NCBI RefSeq assembly: GCF_000735355.1
Contig: NZ_JMPI01000025.1
Location: 1-64,000 of the forward strand
Length of the DNA stretch: 64,000 nt
Source of the DNA: Buttiauxella agrestis ATCC 33320
GTDB lineage: Bacteria > Pseudomonadota > Gammaproteobacteria > Enterobacterales > Enterobacteriaceae
Direction: 5' to 3'
The notes under the pieces were generated by a model. That model saw nothing but the letters and a program-made list of their open reading frames with translations. It searched no databases and was not told the origin of the DNA. Below, in pieces: positions 35,679-45,087 of the stretch. The number at the start of each line of letters is the position of its first letter. Position 1 is the stretch's first letter. The translations under genes and the position numbers were made by a program.

Positions 35679-35739
35679 AAATATTCAAATAATGAATTAT
35701 CACCTGACTAAATTAATTAGCCAGGGAAGGAGAAGACAC

Positions 35740-36852
35740 ATGCCGCAATCCACCGCTCATCGCGCCCCGTTCCGTGCCGACATCGTCGGTAGTTTCTTAC
35801 GCCCGGCCACCATTAAAAACGCACGTCTTGCTTTTGCAGCGGGAGATATCAACGCTTCTGAGTTGCGAAAAGTGGAAGATGACGCCATTCGTGCCTCGGT
35901 TGAACAGCAATGTGCCTGCGGCCTGCATGTGGTGACTGACGGCGAGTTTCGTCGTGCGTGGTGGCATTTTGACTTTTTCGATGGCCTGCAAGGTGTTGAG
36001 CGTTATGAGTCCGAGCAGGGCATTCAGTTTAACGGCGTGCAGACCAAAGCGCACAGCGTGCGAGTGGTCGGCAAACTGGGCTTCGGTGAACACCCTATGC
36101 TGGAAGATTTCCGCTATCTGAAGAGCATCAGTGGCGATGCCGTGCCGAAAATGACGATCCCAAGCCCGAGCGTGTTGCATTTCCGCGGTGGACGTAATGC
36201 AATCGACAGCAACGTGTACCCTGATTTGAAAGAATATTTCGACGATCTGGCGACTACGTGGCGCGATGCGATTCAGGCATTTTACGCAGCAGGCTGCCGT
36301 TATCTGCAACTTGACGACACCGTTTGGGCATATTTGTGTTCGGACGCGCAGCGTCAGGAAATTCGCCAGCGTGGTGATGACCCGGACCAACTGGCGCAGA
36401 TTTATGCCGAAGTGCTGAATAAAGCCCTGGCAGGCAAGCCTGATGATTTGGTTATTGGTCTGCATGTTTGTCGCGGTAATTTCCGCTCGACGTGGATTTC
36501 TGAAGGCGGTTACGAGCCGGTGGCTGAAGTGCTGTTTGGCACCGTGAACGTTGATGCGTTCTTCCTTGAATATGACAACGATCGTTCCGGTGATTTTGCG
36601 CCGTTGCGCTTTGTGCGTCCCGGCCATCAGCAAGTGGTTTTAGGTCTGGTGACGACGAAAAATGGCGAACTGGAAAACCCGGAGTTGATTCAGGCAAGAA
36701 TAAACGAAGCGGCACAATATGTTGATATCAACCAGATTTGCCTTAGCCCGCAATGCGGTTTTGCTTCGACAGAAGAGGGTAACAGCCTGACGCCTGAGCA
36801 GCAGTGGGACAAAGTGCGCCTGGTGACGGAGCTTGCCGAAAAGGTTTGGTAG
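35740..36852 (+). CDS. MetE C-terminal-like cobalamin-independent methyltransferase (YxjG/YxjH-like)
   Basis: 370 residues from the ATG at 35740, 7 bases after AAGGAG; an upstream ATG at 35692 lacks this. A stand-alone TIM-barrel of the methionine synthase catalytic domain (PF01717). The zinc ligands of MetE are recognisable as His242 and Cys244 (GLHVCRGN), Glu277 (FFLEYD) and Cys339 (SPQCGF). Lacking the N-terminal MetE barrel, it may use a methyl donor other than triglutamyl-folate or demethylate another sulfur compound. A possible MetJ site is upstream. Confidence 0.88.
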   Translation: MPQSTAHRAPFRADIVGSFLRPATIKNARLAFAAGDINASELRKVEDDAIRASVEQQCACGLHVVTDGEFRRAWWHFDFFDGLQGVERYESEQGIQFNGVQTKAHSVRVVGKLGFGEHPMLEDFRYLKSISGDAVPKMTIPSPSVLHFRGGRNAIDSNVYPDLKEYFDDLATTWRDAIQAFYAAGCRYLQLDDTVWAYLCSDAQRQEIRQRGDDPDQLAQIYAEVLNKALAGKPDDLVIGLHVCRGNFRSTWISEGGYEPVAEVLFGTVNVDAFFLEYDNDRSGDFAPLRFVRPGHQQVVLGLVTTKNGELENPELIQARINEAAQYVDINQICLSPQCGFASTEEGNSLTPEQQWDKVRLVTELAEKVW

Positions 36853-36855
36853 AGG

Positions 36856-36989
36856 GTTTTGTCGGGGGCGCTTCGCTTGCCCGACCTACGAACGAAGGTT
36901 TTATGGTTTTTGTCGGGGGCGCTAACGCTTGCCCGACCTACAAGGGCATGATTTTGTAGGTCGGTTAAGCGAAGCGTCACCCGACAACA
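36856..36989. repeat. Cluster of three REP-type units
   Basis: Three related palindromic units: GTCGGGGGCGCTTCGCTTGC-type (36868 region), GTCGGGGGCGCTAACGCTTG-type (36909 region), then the reversed unit TAGGTCGGTTAAGCGAAGCG (36957-36985). They fill the gap between the convergent methyltransferase and chemoreceptor genes and may form the transcription end for both. Confidence 0.8.
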
Positions 36990-36991
36990 AA

Positions 36992-38530
36992 TTACGCCAG
37001 CTTAAACACCGCCACTGTCTCATTGAGCGCCTGCGACTGCTCTTTTAATGACATCGCCGCCGCTGAGGCTTGTTCAACCAGCGCGGCATTCTGCTGCGTC
37101 ACCACATCCATTTGCACCACGGCCAGGTTGATTTGTTCAATGCCGCGGCTTTGCTCGCCGGTTGACACCGCAATTTCTTCCATCAATCCCGTCACTTGCT
37201 TAATGGCGTTGGAAATCCGCTGCATACTCTCGCCCGCACGATTCACCAGATTACTGCCGATATTTACCTGCTCACCAGACAGCTCAATCAGCTCTTTGAT
37301 CTCCTTCGCGGCAACCGACGAACGTTGCGCCAGGTTGCGGACTTCGCTGGCGACCACGGCAAAACCACGCCCTTGTTCACCGGCTCGCGCCGCTTCAACC
37401 GCGGCATTCAGCGCCAGAATATTGGTCTGGAAAGCAATGTCTTCGATAATGCTAATAATATTGTCGATTTTGCTGGAGCTAGACTCAATATTACGCATTG
37501 AATCAATCACCTCGCTAACAATCTCGTTGCCGTCATTGGCGGCAATCAACATGCCATTTGCCAGCTTATTTGCCTGGTGAGAATTGTCGGAAGTAGATTT
37601 CACCGTCACGGTGAGCTGTTCCATGCTGGCCGCTGTTTCACCCAAAGACGACGCTTGCTCTTCCGTTCTGGCAGAAAGGTCGGTGTTCCCGGCCGCGATT
37701 TCTTCAGACGCGTAGGCCACGGTCTGGCTGGATTCGCGCACCTGGCCGATGATACTCGCCAGCGAAACGCGCATTTGTTCCAGCTCGCGCATCATGGCGC
37801 CAATTTCATCCTGAGCGTTGGCGACAATCGGCGTATGCAGGATGCCGCTGGCGATTTCAGTGCAATGTGCTTTCGCTTTATCCAGCTCGTTGAGAACTCG
37901 TTTTTTCAGCAGCAAAAACGCTGCTCCGAGAATAATGGCGAAGATCAGTGCGAAAATCGCAATACTCACCAGACTTTGGTTGAAGCCCGATTGCGCATCT
38001 TTGTTGAGCTGTTGCGCGTACTGCTCGCGAAACGACAGCAGCTTATCCAGCGCGACTTCAAACTGTTTGTCGAGAAGCGGCAGAGTGGAGGTCACGAGCG
38101 TGCGGGCGCGCTGCATATCATTCGCGCCAACCGCATCAAGTAACGGCTGCAAACCTTGCTCGCGATAATTCACAAAAGCGGTTTGATAAGCATCGGCCAG
38201 CACTTGTTCGCCAGGCTGTTTTGGCGCTTCCAGATAAGCCTGAAAGGCGGAATTTGCTTTGCCGAGCACCAGCTTTGCGCCATCCAACGCCAGCTGACTT
38301 TGGTCGCCTGAACCTTGCTCACGTTCTTCTAACGCTTCCATGGCGCGAACACGCATGGTGCGGCTGTGGTTAATCGGGTCGATCACGGACAACACCACGC
38401 GAATTTCCCGGTTGACGTTATCCAGAGACTGGTTGCTACGCGTTAAAGACCAGATATTGGATGCGGTACTGGCTAAGAAAATAAGCAGTAACGTACTGAA
38501 AACTAAAATCGAAAAACGCCGTACTGACAT
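36992..38530 (-). CDS. Methyl-accepting chemotaxis protein
   Basis: 512-residue chemoreceptor of the Tar/Tsr length class. Transmembrane helix 1 at about 8-28, periplasmic four-helix ligand domain to about 185, helix 2 ([20 protein letters not shown], about 190-210), HAMP, then the signalling domain with the hairpin tip [34 protein letters not shown]. It ends in ETVAVFKLA without the NWETF CheR/CheB tether, so adaptation would depend on other receptors. Ligand unknown. Driven by a near-perfect sigma28 promoter. Confidence 0.94.
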   Translation of the reverse strand: MSVRRFSILVFSTLLLIFLASTASNIWSLTRSNQSLDNVNREIRVVLSVIDPINHSRTMRVRAMEALEEREQGSGDQSQLALDGAKLVLGKANSAFQAYLEAPKQPGEQVLADAYQTAFVNYREQGLQPLLDAVGANDMQRARTLVTSTLPLLDKQFEVALDKLLSFREQYAQQLNKDAQSGFNQSLVSIAIFALIFAIILGAAFLLLKKRVLNELDKAKAHCTEIASGILHTPIVANAQDEIGAMMRELEQMRVSLASIIGQVRESSQTVAYASEEIAAGNTDLSARTEEQASSLGETAASMEQLTVTVKSTSDNSHQANKLANGMLIAANDGNEIVSEVIDSMRNIESSSSKIDNIISIIEDIAFQTNILALNAAVEAARAGEQGRGFAVVASEVRNLAQRSSVAAKEIKELIELSGEQVNIGSNLVNRAGESMQRISNAIKQVTGLMEEIAVSTGEQSRGIEQINLAVVQMDVVTQQNAALVEQASAAAMSLKEQSQALNETVAVFKLA

Positions 38531-38586
38531 ACAAAACCCTTATGTTTAGAAAATAACCTGACTCGTTTCAGCCAGTGCTGTGAGGG

Positions 38587-38613
38587 TTATCGGCATTCGG
38601 GGCGGGAAATTTA
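38587..38613 (-). promoter_or_regulatory. Sigma28 (FliA) promoter of the chemoreceptor gene
   Basis: Minus strand: TAAA (38613-38610), 15 bases, then GCCGATAA (38594-38587), an exact match to the flagellar class III consensus TAAA-N15-GCCGATAA, 56 bases upstream of the ATG at 38530. It implies co-expression with flagella. Confidence 0.88.
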
Positions 38614-38689
38614 GCGGTCTTATTTTCGTCATATTTCTGTCATAAGGCTGCTTTATAAATCGATGACCAAAATAAAGGATGCGAACATC

Positions 38690-40048
38690 ATGAAATTAAA
38701 ACCTTTTGCGCTGTTATTGACCTCACTATTTCCTCTGGCAAGCCAGGCGGCGGAGCCGCAAGTTGATCGTTACGTTGTCACGTTCCCTCAGGGTGATCAT
38801 GTTGAGTATCAAGGCGCGTACACAGCTAACTTCCCGAACGGATTGCCGGTGGGCGTGGGTTCCGGCCTGCAATTTATCCGTAAAGACGGCGATGCGCTGG
38901 TGTTTGCCACAGTCACGGATCGCGGCCCGAATGCCGATTCGCCTAAATCAGGTAAAAAAGAGTCGAAGATTTTTGCTAATCCAAAGTTTACCCCATTGCT
39001 GATGACCATTCGCGTGGCGGGGGGCAAAGCCGAAGCGACAGATGCACACGCATTACATGATGAAAACGGGCCAATTAGCGGTTTGCCGTTGCCTGAAGGT
39101 TTGATTGGCGCGACCAATGAAATCGCGCTGGGTGACACTTTGCAGCAATTATCGAGCGACAAGCGCGGGCTGGACACCGAAGGCATCACGCCGGACGGCA
39201 AAGGCGGTTACTGGCTGTGTGATGAATACGGTCCTTTCATCATTAACATTGATGCCAACGGTAAAATCCTCAAAAAGTATGGCCCGCAGGCGGAACAAGG
39301 CGAGCAGGGCGTGGCGGGTGGTTTGCCAAACATCATCAAATGGCGCCAGGCTAACCGTGGCTTTGAAGGCATTACGCGTATGCCAGACGGGCGCATTATT
39401 GCCGCCGTGCAAAGTACGCTGGATATCGACGGAAAAACGAAAAACACCGCGCAATTTACCCGCCTGGTGAGCTTCAATCCTGCAACGGGCAAAACCGAAA
39501 TGTATGGCTATCCGATTGACGTGGATGTCTATAAAAAAGCCAAAGATGCCAAAATCGGCGATATTGTGGCGCTGGATGACAACCGCCTGCTGCTTATCGA
39601 ACAGGGCGGCGACAAAAATAAAGTGATGCGCAACCTGGTGTATGTGGTTGATCTTAGCCAGGCCAGCGATCTGAGTTCGTTTGATAAAGAAAAAGCACCA
39701 GAGTTTGACGACGCCGCACAACTGAAAGCACGCGGTATTAAACTGGCGCAGAAAAAAGAGGTGGTTGATCTGCGTAAACTGGGCTGGCAGCAGGAGAAAG
39801 CCGAAGGCATGACGCTGATTGATAACCAAACCATCGCGGTGATCAATGACAACGATTTCGGCCTGCAACCGGTGCTGGAAAATCCTGAGGACGACGCTAA
39901 AAAAGCTGACCAATATGAAGTGGACGGCAAAGGGCATTTAACCCGCGACGGTAAAGAAGTTGCCACCAAAATCTCGTTAAAGCCGCTGGAAGAGCCCGAG
40001 TCGCAAAATGAGCTTTGGGTGATTAAGCTGCCAGAAGCGTTGAAGTAA
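38690..40048 (+). CDS. Esterase-like/phytase-like periplasmic protein (PF13449 type)
   Basis: 452 residues from the ATG at 38690 (MKLKPFALLLTSLFPLASQAA, a clear Sec signal cleaved near SQA-AE); upstream in-frame codons are not used since the signal begins here and AAAGGA precedes it. Repeated blade-like stretches (GLDTEGITPDGKGGYWLCDEYGPFI, GFEGITRMPDGRIIAAVQS, KAEGMTLIDNQTIAVINDNDFG) indicate a beta-propeller of the 'esterase-like activity of phytase' family. Substrate unknown. Followed by a bidirectional terminator. Confidence 0.85.
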   Translation: MKLKPFALLLTSLFPLASQAAEPQVDRYVVTFPQGDHVEYQGAYTANFPNGLPVGVGSGLQFIRKDGDALVFATVTDRGPNADSPKSGKKESKIFANPKFTPLLMTIRVAGGKAEATDAHALHDENGPISGLPLPEGLIGATNEIALGDTLQQLSSDKRGLDTEGITPDGKGGYWLCDEYGPFIINIDANGKILKKYGPQAEQGEQGVAGGLPNIIKWRQANRGFEGITRMPDGRIIAAVQSTLDIDGKTKNTAQFTRLVSFNPATGKTEMYGYPIDVDVYKKAKDAKIGDIVALDDNRLLLIEQGGDKNKVMRNLVYVVDLSQASDLSSFDKEKAPEFDDAAQLKARGIKLAQKKEVVDLRKLGWQQEKAEGMTLIDNQTIAVINDNDFGLQPVLENPEDDAKKADQYEVDGKGHLTRDGKEVATKISLKPLEEPESQNELWVIKLPEALK

Positions 40049-40051
40049 TAC

Positions 40052-40081
40052 AAACAGGGCAACCTCGCGGCTGCCCTGTTT
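40052..40081. terminator. Bidirectional terminator overlapping the LysR stop codon
   Basis: AAACAGGGCA (40052-40061) / TGCCCTGTTT (40072-40081) with T/A runs at both ends, between convergent genes; the right arm runs into the stop codon of the LysR gene. Confidence 0.8.
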
Positions 40082-41016
40082 TACATTCCCGATGAACTTC
40101 CCATCACGTCACGAATGGATTCCACCAATGCAGCGGCGGCAGGCGAGAGTTCCGTTCCGGTCAAACGGGAAATACCGATTTGCTCCAGAACCAACGGTTC
40201 AAATGACGGTAAACGCACAAGATCGTTGCTGTAAGTGATATCCGTAATAATGGATTGTGGCAGAATCCCTAATAAATCGGTCTTTTTTAACAGCCATAAT
40301 ATATTGAAGAATGAAACCGTCTCGATAGTCGCATGCGGCGGATCAATATTGTCATGATAAAAAGTATTATCAAACTGCTTACGTAATGTCGTTTCAATGG
40401 GCGGTAATATCCACGCTTCCTGTTTTAATTTCTCGAGTGTTGCATGAGGATTTTGCTCCAGCGGATGACCTTTACGGACGACAACCATGGCATTCTCATT
40501 AAATAAGGCTTCCTGAGTGACCACCGCGTTGGAACTAATGTCTGATAATCTGCCAATTAAAAAATCGAGTTCTCCGGAAACCAGTCGTGGCAATAATTCT
40601 CCGCTGACTCCTTCTATAATCTTAATACGAATGTCGGGCCGGGAAACGCTCAGTTTTGCAATCGCCGCCGGAACCAGATAGCTCGAACCGGTTAATAAAC
40701 TGCCGATGGCAACCCGCCCGGCATGACCCGTTCCCAGCGCACTGATAGCTTGCGAAACATGATCAAGTTGAGCCAGCACCATTTTGCTGCGGTCAACAAA
40801 TGCGCGCCCCAATTCGGTGGGCGTGACTCCCCGGCGATTTCTCAGGAACAACTTTGCGCCTACCGCATCTTCAAGATCGTGCAGCAGCTTGCTGGCTGTA
40901 GGTTGTGACACATTTAACGAACGTGAAGCGTGCAGAACACTGCCGTATTCGAAGAGTGCGATAGCCAGGCGAAAATGCCTGACGGTTGCCCAGCGTTCGA
41001 GTCTGTCGAGTTTCAT
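40081..41016 (-). CDS. LysR-family regulator (PcaQ/GbpR-like)
   Basis: 311 residues from the ATG at 41016 (MKLDRLERWATVRHFRLAIALFEYGSVLHASRSLNVSQPTASKLLHDLE region), giving the usual compact LysR start; nine further codons are open upstream. Effector domain from about residue 95. The helix-turn-helix style, with RHFRLAIALFEYGSVLHAS, is typical of the PcaQ/GbpR branch controlling sugar or aromatic catabolism. It diverges from the SnoaL-like gene, its likely target. Confidence 0.85.
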   Translation of the reverse strand: MKLDRLERWATVRHFRLAIALFEYGSVLHASRSLNVSQPTASKLLHDLEDAVGAKLFLRNRRGVTPTELGRAFVDRSKMVLAQLDHVSQAISALGTGHAGRVAIGSLLTGSSYLVPAAIAKLSVSRPDIRIKIIEGVSGELLPRLVSGELDFLIGRLSDISSNAVVTQEALFNENAMVVVRKGHPLEQNPHATLEKLKQEAWILPPIETTLRKQFDNTFYHDNIDPPHATIETVSFFNILWLLKKTDLLGILPQSIITDITYSNDLVRLPSFEPLVLEQIGISRLTGTELSPAAAALVESIRDVMGSSSGM

Positions 41017-41118
41017 AAGATATCCATTTTTTGCATACCACACGCAATATATATGTTATTTACGAATATCACAAACCTCCCTATACTCGTTTTAAATAAT
41101 TAAATCGGAGATTGAGTG

Positions 41119-41544
41119 ATGAGCATAAATAATCTTGAAACAGTAAAGAAATACTTTAAATATTGTGTAGATGGAAAAGATGCGGAGCGCGTTAAAGAGT
41201 ATTTTGATAAAGACGTTATTATTCATCGCCCTGATTGTGATGCGCCTGTTCACGGTGTTGAGAATTTCAAAAAAGCGCTGCTCGAACATGTTATTAACCG
41301 CTATGAATCGATAGAAACCACCTTCAGCAAAGAAGTCGTGACCGACGATGTGGTTGTGGTTCATCTGAAACATGTCGCGCGAGGCTCTAATACATGGCAC
41401 GGATTTGATGTTCATGGAAAAGACGTCACCTGGACGGCGCTGACTTATTTTAGATTTAACGTCGAAGGTAAAGTGGAAGAAGAAATTGTCGAAAGGAATG
41501 AATTATTCATGGCCAAACAAGTCGGGATTATTGATTACCAGTAA
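41119..41544 (+). CDS. SnoaL-like / NTF2-fold protein
   Basis: 141 residues from the ATG at 41119 (CGGAG 8 bases upstream). Sequence pattern of a SnoaL-like polyketide-cyclase or steroid-isomerase fold: helix VKKYFKYCVDGKDAERVKEYFDKDVIIHRPDCDAPVHGVENFKKAL, then an antiparallel sheet ending YFRFNVEGKVEEEIVERNELFM. Family members bind or isomerise small hydrophobic or oxidised compounds. Codon use is more AT-rich than most neighbours. Function unknown; probably LysR-controlled. Confidence 0.8.
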   Translation: MSINNLETVKKYFKYCVDGKDAERVKEYFDKDVIIHRPDCDAPVHGVENFKKALLEHVINRYESIETTFSKEVVTDDVVVVHLKHVARGSNTWHGFDVHGKDVTWTALTYFRFNVEGKVEEEIVERNELFMAKQVGIIDYQ

Positions 41545-41603
41545 TATAAACACGGCGCTGCTTCCGGATATAAAAAGCAGCGCTTATTGACCACGATAAA
41601 AAC

Positions 41604-42575
41604 CTACACCGATCCCCGTACCACCAACTTCCAGTCCAGAATTTCATTCACAGTTTCGACTTCCGGATTATCGATGCGTTCGAGCAACAACTGCACGCTG
41701 CGCACGCCAAGCTGATGCATCGGCTGTTGGATGGTGGTGAGCGGGGGATAAGTCACCGAGCCAAACGGGACGCCATCAAACCCCATTATCGCCACATCTT
41801 CCGGGACACGCAGGCCTTGCTCGTGGGCAAAATGCAGCGCGCCGCCCGCTAATGCATCGGAAATTGCAAACACGGCGTCCGGTGGTTCTGGCATGGTGAA
41901 CAGTTCGGCCATTGCTTGCACGCCAGCCTGATATTCCAGGCTATCGGCATAAACCACCGCTTGCCAGTTCTTGCCACAGGCGGCGCGGTAACCTGCTTCG
42001 CGCTGTTGCGAATAAAGATAGCGTAAATCACCGTTGATCAGCGCAATCCGTTTATAGCCTGAGGTCGCCAGATGATCGACGGCAGCCGCCGCCGCTTTAA
42101 AGTTATCAATTGTCACCGAAGAAGCACGATAACCGGGATCGCCTTCACCGCATTGTACCCACGGCGAATCGCCAATCAACGTCGTCAACCCAGGCAAACA
42201 ACTGATGGCATCCATGGTGATCACGCCATCAACCACTTTGCCACTGAGCAGGCGCAAATAGGCTGATTCACGCGTCAGGCGTGATTCAGAATTACACAGC
42301 AGAATGTGATAGCCATGCTTCTCCGCTTCCTCTTCAATGCCACGCACCACGCGGGCGCAGAAGGGGTTGGTGATGTTCGACACCAGCACCAATAACATGC
42401 GGCTGCGCGAGGTGCGCAACTGGCGTGCCAGCAGGTTAGGTTGGTATTCGCACGCCTTAATCGCCGCCAGCACTTTGTCGCGCGTGTCGGGTTTAACGGC
42501 GGGATTACCGTTTAAAACCCGGGAAACGGTCGCGGTAGAAACCCCGGCAATGCGCGCCACTTTATCTATCGACAT
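41604..42575 (-). CDS. LacI-family repressor of the adjacent sugar operon
   Basis: 323 residues from the ATG at 42575, preceded by AAGGA. The classic N-terminal helix-turn-helix and hinge (KVARIAGVSTATVSRVLNGNPAVKPDTRDKV) is at residues 4-35, and the ribose-binding-protein-like effector domain follows (DGVITMDAISCLPGL; ISDALAGGALHFAHEQGLRVPEDVAIMGFDG). Divergent from the permease/oxidoreductase operon at 42762; two LacI-type operators lie between. Inducer unknown, presumably the substrate sugar or its oxidised form. Confidence 0.92.
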   Translation of the reverse strand: MSIDKVARIAGVSTATVSRVLNGNPAVKPDTRDKVLAAIKACEYQPNLLARQLRTSRSRMLLVLVSNITNPFCARVVRGIEEEAEKHGYHILLCNSESRLTRESAYLRLLSGKVVDGVITMDAISCLPGLTTLIGDSPWVQCGEGDPGYRASSVTIDNFKAAAAAVDHLATSGYKRIALINGDLRYLYSQQREAGYRAACGKNWQAVVYADSLEYQAGVQAMAELFTMPEPPDAVFAISDALAGGALHFAHEQGLRVPEDVAIMGFDGVPFGSVTYPPLTTIQQPMHQLGVRSVQLLLERIDNPEVETVNEILDWKLVVRGSV

Positions 42576-42667
42576 GTTGATCCTTTGCACGAACGGTTGA
42601 AATGTGAACCACATTCCATATTTGAATTGATACTACCAAATAATTCATCAGCATGATGGAAACCCCC

Positions 42668-42715
42668 ATGAAATCGATTACATTTTTAATGAAGTGCGAA
42701 TGTAATCGATTTCAT
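42668..42715. promoter_or_regulatory. Twin LacI-family operators
   Basis: ATGAAATCGATTACAT (42668-42683) and ATGTAATCGATTTCAT (42700-42715), exact reverse complements of each other and each nearly palindromic about ATCGAT, the central CG being typical of LacI/GalR sites. Centres are 32 bp apart, about three helical turns, so two repressor dimers would lie on one face. Confidence 0.8.
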
Positions 42716-42761
42716 AAAAAGAACTCTTACCCTTAAATCAATACTCTGTACCGGAGGATTT

Positions 42762-44009
42762 ATGTCTTCTCAGTCGGCCGTTGGGGCACAAGTGGTCACT
42801 CATAAATGGGTGATTCCACGCCTGTCGTTAATGATGTTTCTCGAGTTCTTCGTCTGGGGGGCCTGGTATGTGACGCTGGGCGTCGTGATGGGCAAGTTTG
42901 GGCTGAGCGCACTAATTGGAGATGCGTATTCCACCGGGCCGATTGCCTCCATTTTGTCGCCGTTTGTCCTCGGTATGCTGGTAGACCGCTTCTTTGCCTC
43001 GCAAAAAGTCCTCGGCGTGTTGCACCTGATTGGCGCGGCTTTGCTGTGGTGGCTGCCGGGCATGTTTGAAAGCGGGCAGAGCGGCCTGTTGTGGGTCGTT
43101 TTTGCTTACATGCTGTGCTACATGCCGACTATCGCCCTGAGCAATAACGTGGCGTTCCACAGCCTGGCAAACAGCGAAAAAGGGTTCCCGATTGTGCGTG
43201 CGTTCGGCACTATCGGCTGGATTGTGGCGGGGTTGATTGTTGGCACTAGCGGTCTTTCAGACAGCACCGGCATCTTCACCCTGGCAGCGGTTGCCTCTGT
43301 CGTATTGGGGATTTACAGCTTCACGCTGCCGAATACCCCCGCGCCGGATCGCGGCAAACCGCTTTCAATGCGTGACCTGGTTTGTGCAGACGCTTTCGCG
43401 TTGCTTAAACAGCGTCACTTTATGGTGTTTATCATCTGTGCCACGCTTATCTCCATTCCTCTGGCGGCTTATTACGCTTACGCCGCACCGTTTATTTCCG
43501 CAGTTGGGTTCGAGAACGTCAGCGGCGTGATGGCATTAGGGCAAATGTCTGAACTGCTGTTTATGCTGTTGATTCCGTTCTTCTTCCGCCGCCTGGGCAT
43601 CAAAATGATGCTGCTTATCGGTATGCTGGCATGGTTTGCACGTTACGCGATGTTTGCCCTGGGCATCACCGAAGAAACACGCTGGATGATCTACATCGGC
43701 ATCATTCTGCACGGGGTGTGTTACGACTTCTTCTTTGTTATCGGCTTTATCTATACCGATAAAGTGGCGGGCAACAAAGTGAAAGGCCAGGCGCAAAGTT
43801 TGCTGGTGCTGTTCACTTACGGGCTGGGGATGTTAATCGGTTCGCAAATCAGCGGCGCGGTATTTAACCGCTCGGTCACGGCGCAAGGGGCTGAAGGCTT
43901 GCTGCAATGGCAACAATTCTGGTGGATGCCAGCGATAGCAGCCGTGGTGATTGCGGCGATCTTCTTCTTTAGTTTCAACTATAAAGAGGGCGAGCAGCAT
44001 GGCAAATAA
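42762..44009 (+). CDS. NupG/YegT-type MFS permease
   Basis: 415-residue 12-helix transporter of the nucleoside:H+ symporter (NHS) family: LSLMMFLEFFVWGAWYVTLG at the N-terminus, PIVRAFGTIGWIVAGLI, GVCYDFFFVIGFIYTDK. E. coli NupG and XapB move nucleosides; YegT has an unassigned substrate. Here co-transcription with two oxidoreductases and an epimerase points to a sugar or glycoside as cargo. First gene of the LacI-controlled operon; its end overlaps the next gene by 11 bp. Confidence 0.88.
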   Translation: MSSQSAVGAQVVTHKWVIPRLSLMMFLEFFVWGAWYVTLGVVMGKFGLSALIGDAYSTGPIASILSPFVLGMLVDRFFASQKVLGVLHLIGAALLWWLPGMFESGQSGLLWVVFAYMLCYMPTIALSNNVAFHSLANSEKGFPIVRAFGTIGWIVAGLIVGTSGLSDSTGIFTLAAVASVVLGIYSFTLPNTPAPDRGKPLSMRDLVCADAFALLKQRHFMVFIICATLISIPLAAYYAYAAPFISAVGFENVSGVMALGQMSELLFMLLIPFFFRRLGIKMMLLIGMLAWFARYAMFALGITEETRWMIYIGIILHGVCYDFFFVIGFIYTDKVAGNKVKGQAQSLLVLFTYGLGMLIGSQISGAVFNRSVTAQGAEGLLQWQQFWWMPAIAAVVIAAIFFFSFNYKEGEQHGK

Positions 44010-45087
44010 GCCGCTGCGCGTGCTGGTTGTGGGCTGCGGGAATATGGGGGCTGCCCACAGCCTTGCGTATCAGCACCTGGACGAATTTACTCTCTGCGGG
44101 CTGGTGGCTCGCGGGGATTCAAAGGTGCGTCTGCGGGCGCAACTCGCCGCCGATATTCCGTTGTTTGAAGATTTACACCGCGCGATTAAAGAAACACAGG
44201 CAGATGCCGTGTGCATCGCCACCTGGCCTGACAGCCACGAAGCGCTGGCACTTACGGCGCTTGCCGCAGGCTGCCATGTGTTTTTAGAAAAGCCGCTCGC
44301 CACCACGGTGAGCGGGGCAAAACGCGTGGTCGCTACCGCGCGTCTGGCAGGTAAAAAACTGGTGGTCGGCTACATTTTGCGCCATCACCCGGTGTGGCAG
44401 CAGTTTATCGAGCTGTCGCACGGGCTTGGCAAACCGCTGGTGATGCGCATGAACCTCAACCAGCAAAGCGGCGGGAGCGCCTGGCATACCCATAAAATGC
44501 TGATGCAGTCGCTTTCGCCGATTGTCGATTGCGGTGTGCATTATCTCGATGTGATGTGTCAGATGGCGCAATCCAGCCCGCACTCGGTGAGCGCCATTGG
44601 CGTGCGTTTAACTGACGAAATCGCCCCCGAACAGTTCAATTACGGCCAGCTTCAGGTGCGTTTTGAAGACGGCTCCGTGGGCTGGTACGAGGCGGGATGG
44701 GGGCCGATGATGAGCCAGACAGCATTCTTTATTAAGGATGTGATTGGCCCGCAAGGTTCAGTGTCGATTGTTGCCCGTGAAGCCGGGGGCGAGGGGCGGT
44801 CAGCTAATGTTGAAGCCCATACCCGCACTGAATCACTGCGTGTTCATCACTCTCAACTAAACGCCCAGGGCGAATTTATTCACCAGGATGAATGGGTGAC
44901 GGCAAGCGATGAACCCGATCACTTTGCTTTATGCCAACTCGAACAACAGTTTTTTGCCCGTGCCATCTTTGACGACAGCGATTTGACGTTACACCAACAG
45001 CAGGCGGTTGAAAGCCTGGCCGTGGTGCTGGCGGCAGACCTTGCCGTTCGCGAGCAACGCACGGTTTTAATTAAGGAGATGTTGTAA
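43999..45087 (+). CDS. Gfo/Idh/MocA-family sugar oxidoreductase (first copy)
   Basis: 362 residues from the ATG at 43999 (MANKPLRVLVVGCGNMGAAH), inside the permease gene end. Rossmann NAD(P) motif VVGCGNMGAAH at residues 9-19, the family's EKPLATT lysine motif, and a C-terminal alpha/beta domain (SPIVDCGVHYLDVMCQM). Such enzymes oxidise a sugar hydroxyl, often C3, or a cyclitol. One-base overlap (TAATG) with the epimerase gene shows translational coupling. Confidence 0.9.
   Translation: MANKPLRVLVVGCGNMGAAHSLAYQHLDEFTLCGLVARGDSKVRLRAQLAADIPLFEDLHRAIKETQADAVCIATWPDSHEALALTALAAGCHVFLEKPLATTVSGAKRVVATARLAGKKLVVGYILRHHPVWQQFIELSHGLGKPLVMRMNLNQQSGGSAWHTHKMLMQSLSPIVDCGVHYLDVMCQMAQSSPHSVSAIGVRLTDEIAPEQFNYGQLQVRFEDGSVGWYEAGWGPMMSQTAFFIKDVIGPQGSVSIVAREAGGEGRSANVEAHTRTESLRVHHSQLNAQGEFIHQDEWVTASDEPDHFALCQLEQQFFARAIFDDSDLTLHQQQAVESLAVVLAADLAVREQRTVLIKEML

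Noticed and set aside
35797-36633. 278-codon minus-strand open frame
   Set aside because: Antisense to the MetE-like gene, which has a strong ribosome site and zinc-ligand motifs.
36856-36989. Possible riboswitch or attenuator in the palindromic cluster
   Set aside because: The units match REP sequences seen elsewhere in the window (12.1, 25.4 and 56.8 kb) and lie between convergent gene ends, not in a leader.
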